Positions 6,185 to 7,227 of a stretch of DNA of 7,227 bases are shown piece after piece. A model generated the notes under the pieces. The model made no database searches and was not told the DNA's origin. It saw only the letters and a program-made list of their open reading frames with translations. The DNA lies in NCBI GenBank assembly GCA_946535455.1, contig CAMNDO010000026.1:1-7227 (forward strand), written 5' to 3'. Positions within the stretch are counted from its first letter, which is position 1, and every line of letters begins with the position of its first letter. Both the position numbers and the translations under genes were made by a program. The stretch comes from an uncultured Caryophanales bacterium. Its GTDB lineage: Bacteria > Bacillota_I > Bacilli_A > RF39 > UBA660.

Positions 6185-6788
6185 TAAAGGATTTGGAAAA
6201 TTTGAAGTATTAACCGTTATGGTAATTTGTTTGATTATATTTTGTGTTTTGTTTTATACAATATTAGGAGCTTCTCCTACTAGAAAAATGAAGACTATGC
6301 AGGAAGATGCGATTAGTTTTACGAAAACAGCTACTACCAATAATAATTCTTTTCACAATACGGAAACGTTTTATTTAAAAGAAGTGATTGATGAAAAATT
6401 AATGGAAGAAATTAATAATCCATTTGGAAAAGGGTCCTGTTCTTCTGAAGAATCTAAAATAGAAATTGAAGAAGATGGATTTGTGTATACAACATTGAAA
6501 TGTGGAGAGTATTTGATTGATCATGCTATTGTGACAGATGGAAAAGATGTTCCTATCTATAAAGTAGGCGCTTGGCAAGAGGAAAAAATCCCAGGAGGAG
6601 AAGAAAAAACCTTTTATTATTGTGTGAAAGATGGCAAAGTACTTTATCCTGCCTACTATGAGGAATTATACTTAGTGTATAGAGTCAATAAAGATTATCA
6701 AACAAGCTACTATTTTGCTTCGGAAATGGGAAATATATGCAAAGTGAAAAGTAAAACTCTGTATCGTACAAAAGAACTTGTAAAATAG
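6174..6788 (+). CDS. atypical prepilin-like (type IV pilin/pseudopilin) protein
   Basis: The protein has 204 residues and begins MRNNKGFGKFEV, then a hydrophobic helix to about residue 31. A short positive leader, Gly at -1 (G6), Phe at +1 (F7) and Glu at +5 (E11) fit a class III prepilin signal cut by a PilD/ComC-type peptidase. The usual T-L-V at +2 to +4 is replaced by G-K-F, which is unusual. After the helix come two Cys pairs: C89/C110 and C150/C189, possibly disulfides outside the cell. The first part (VIDEKLMEEI ... C ... FVYTTLKCG) resembles the next gene's product. The gene starts inside ezrA, overlapping it by 11 bases. No clear ribosome binding site is visible, so coupling to ezrA translation is likely. 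It may be a minor pilin or pseudopilin; whether it is processed cannot be told from sequence. Confidence 0.72.
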   Translation: MRNNKGFGKFEVLTVMVICLIIFCVLFYTILGASPTRKMKTMQEDAISFTKTATTNNNSFHNTETFYLKEVIDEKLMEEINNPFGKGSCSSEESKIEIEEDGFVYTTLKCGEYLIDHAIVTDGKDVPIYKVGAWQEEKIPGGEEKTFYYCVKDGKVLYPAYYEELYLVYRVNKDYQTSYYFASEMGNICKVKSKTLYRTKELVK

Positions 6789-6812
6789 GGAATAAAAATT
6801 CCCTTTTACTTT
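6787..6812 (+). terminator. terminator after the first prepilin-like gene
   Basis: AGGGAAT (6787-6793) pairs perfectly with ATTCCCT (6798-6804) around an AAAA loop, and TTTTACTTT overlaps and follows the 3' arm (6804-6812). The stem starts within the TAG stop codon. The T tract is interrupted, so some read-through into the next gene is likely. Confidence 0.65.
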
Positions 6813-6839
6813 GACGCAAAAAAACAATACATTTATAAT
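6811..6839 (+). promoter_or_regulatory. strong sigma-A promoter of the second prepilin gene
   Basis: TTGACG (6811-6816) and TATAAT (6834-6839) are 17 bp apart, one base short of consensus. The predicted start is near 6846, giving a leader of about 15 bases that holds AGGTGA (6851-6856) before the ATG at 6861. Confidence 0.85.
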
Positions 6840-6860
6840 GAAATAAGGATAGGTGAAGTT

Positions 6861-7227
6861 ATGAAGAACAGAGGTTTTACATTAGTAGAATTATTAGTAA
6901 CAGTTGTAGTGTTAGGAATTATTATGGGATTATCATTCCCAGTCATAAGACATGTGCAAGAAGAAAATAATAGAAAGAAATATGAAACATATGCAGAAGG
7001 GATGATTTCTAGCGCAAGACTATATGTGGATTCTTATGATGAAGATTTATTTGGGCATCATGATACAGGATGTGCCTATATTACCTATCAAGAATTGATA
7101 GAGAGAAAACTATTAGATGAAATACCAATGGCAGATATCTCATGTGATAGTGACAATAGCTTTGTCAGAGTAGTGAAATTAAAAGATCAGTATGGATATG
7201 CCTATTCTTTAGGATGTGGGAAGAAAA
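6861..7227 (+). CDS. type IV prepilin-like protein with N-terminal cleavage/methylation domain (partial)
   Basis: The frame is open from the ATG at 6861 to the window edge (122 codons), with AGGTGA at 6851-6856 as ribosome binding site. It begins MKNRGFTLVELLVTVVVLG, the textbook class III prepilin signal: cut after G5, F at +1 and E at +5 (E10), then a hydrophobic helix to about residue 30. The pilin domain has C71, C95 and C119. Its pattern YQELIERKLLDEI ... C ... YAYSLGCG is echoed in the preceding prepilin-like gene, so the two look paralogous. Such proteins are substrates of type IV pilus, type II secretion-like or Com competence assembly systems in the envelope. It has its own strong promoter, so this may be the first gene of a pilin cluster continuing to the right. 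Which subtype it belongs to cannot be told, because the assembly ATPase and membrane genes are outside the window. Confidence 0.9.
   Translation, partial: MKNRGFTLVELLVTVVVLGIIMGLSFPVIRHVQEENNRKKYETYAEGMISSARLYVDSYDEDLFGHHDTGCAYITYQELIERKLLDEIPMADISCDSDNSFVRVVKLKDQYGYAYSLGCGKK

Overview
The window comes from a low-GC (AT-rich) Gram-positive bacterium of the Bacilli type, or a close relative such as the uncultured gut lineages near the Mollicutes. Evidence: A/T-ending codons, strong AGGAGG-type ribosome binding sites, sigma-A promoters, a tyrosine T-box leader, a zinc-free Bacillus-type S4 protein, and EzrA, a cell-division protein found in Bacilli. Tryptophan is TGG throughout. All eight visible stops are TAA (6) or TAG (2), and no in-frame TGA is needed.

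Layout, left to right. The tail of an unidentified gene (to 41) runs into two small cell-envelope genes: a DUF948/YtxG-like membrane protein (47-346) and a YtxH-domain protein (339-749) that overlaps it by 8 bases. Next is a tyrosine T-box riboswitch with its own promoter (764-1000) controlling tyrS (1018-2250). After a tyrS terminator comes an unfamiliar gene (2334-3539) for a membrane-anchored protein. Its repeats read as a seven-bladed beta-propeller closed by joining N- and C-terminal half-blades. It converges on rpsD (3580-4182, minus strand), with two back-to-back terminators between them. rpsD has a consensus promoter and a leader of about 144 nt with features of an autoregulatory S4 leader. 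Divergent from it, ezrA (4472-6184) overlaps by 11 bases a gene for an atypical prepilin-like protein (6174-6788). A weak terminator and a strong promoter follow. The last gene is a canonical type IV prepilin (from 6861) that runs off the right edge.

The neighbourhood ytxG-ytxH ... tyrS ... rpsD ... ezrA recalls the B. subtilis chromosome, where these genes lie in one larger region (from memory, not checked here). The window looks like a compacted version of that core region carrying lineage-specific extras: the propeller gene between tyrS and rpsD, and the start of a pilin cluster after ezrA. The translation genes (tyrS, rpsD) each carry an RNA-based control leader. The rest are mostly envelope, division or surface genes.

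The most interesting points are the split-blade propeller protein, the two adjacent prepilins that share a Cys-containing C-terminal pattern although one has a degenerate signal, and the coupling of that degenerate prepilin to ezrA. I see no CRISPR array, transposon, tRNA, rRNA or clear horizontally acquired defence system.
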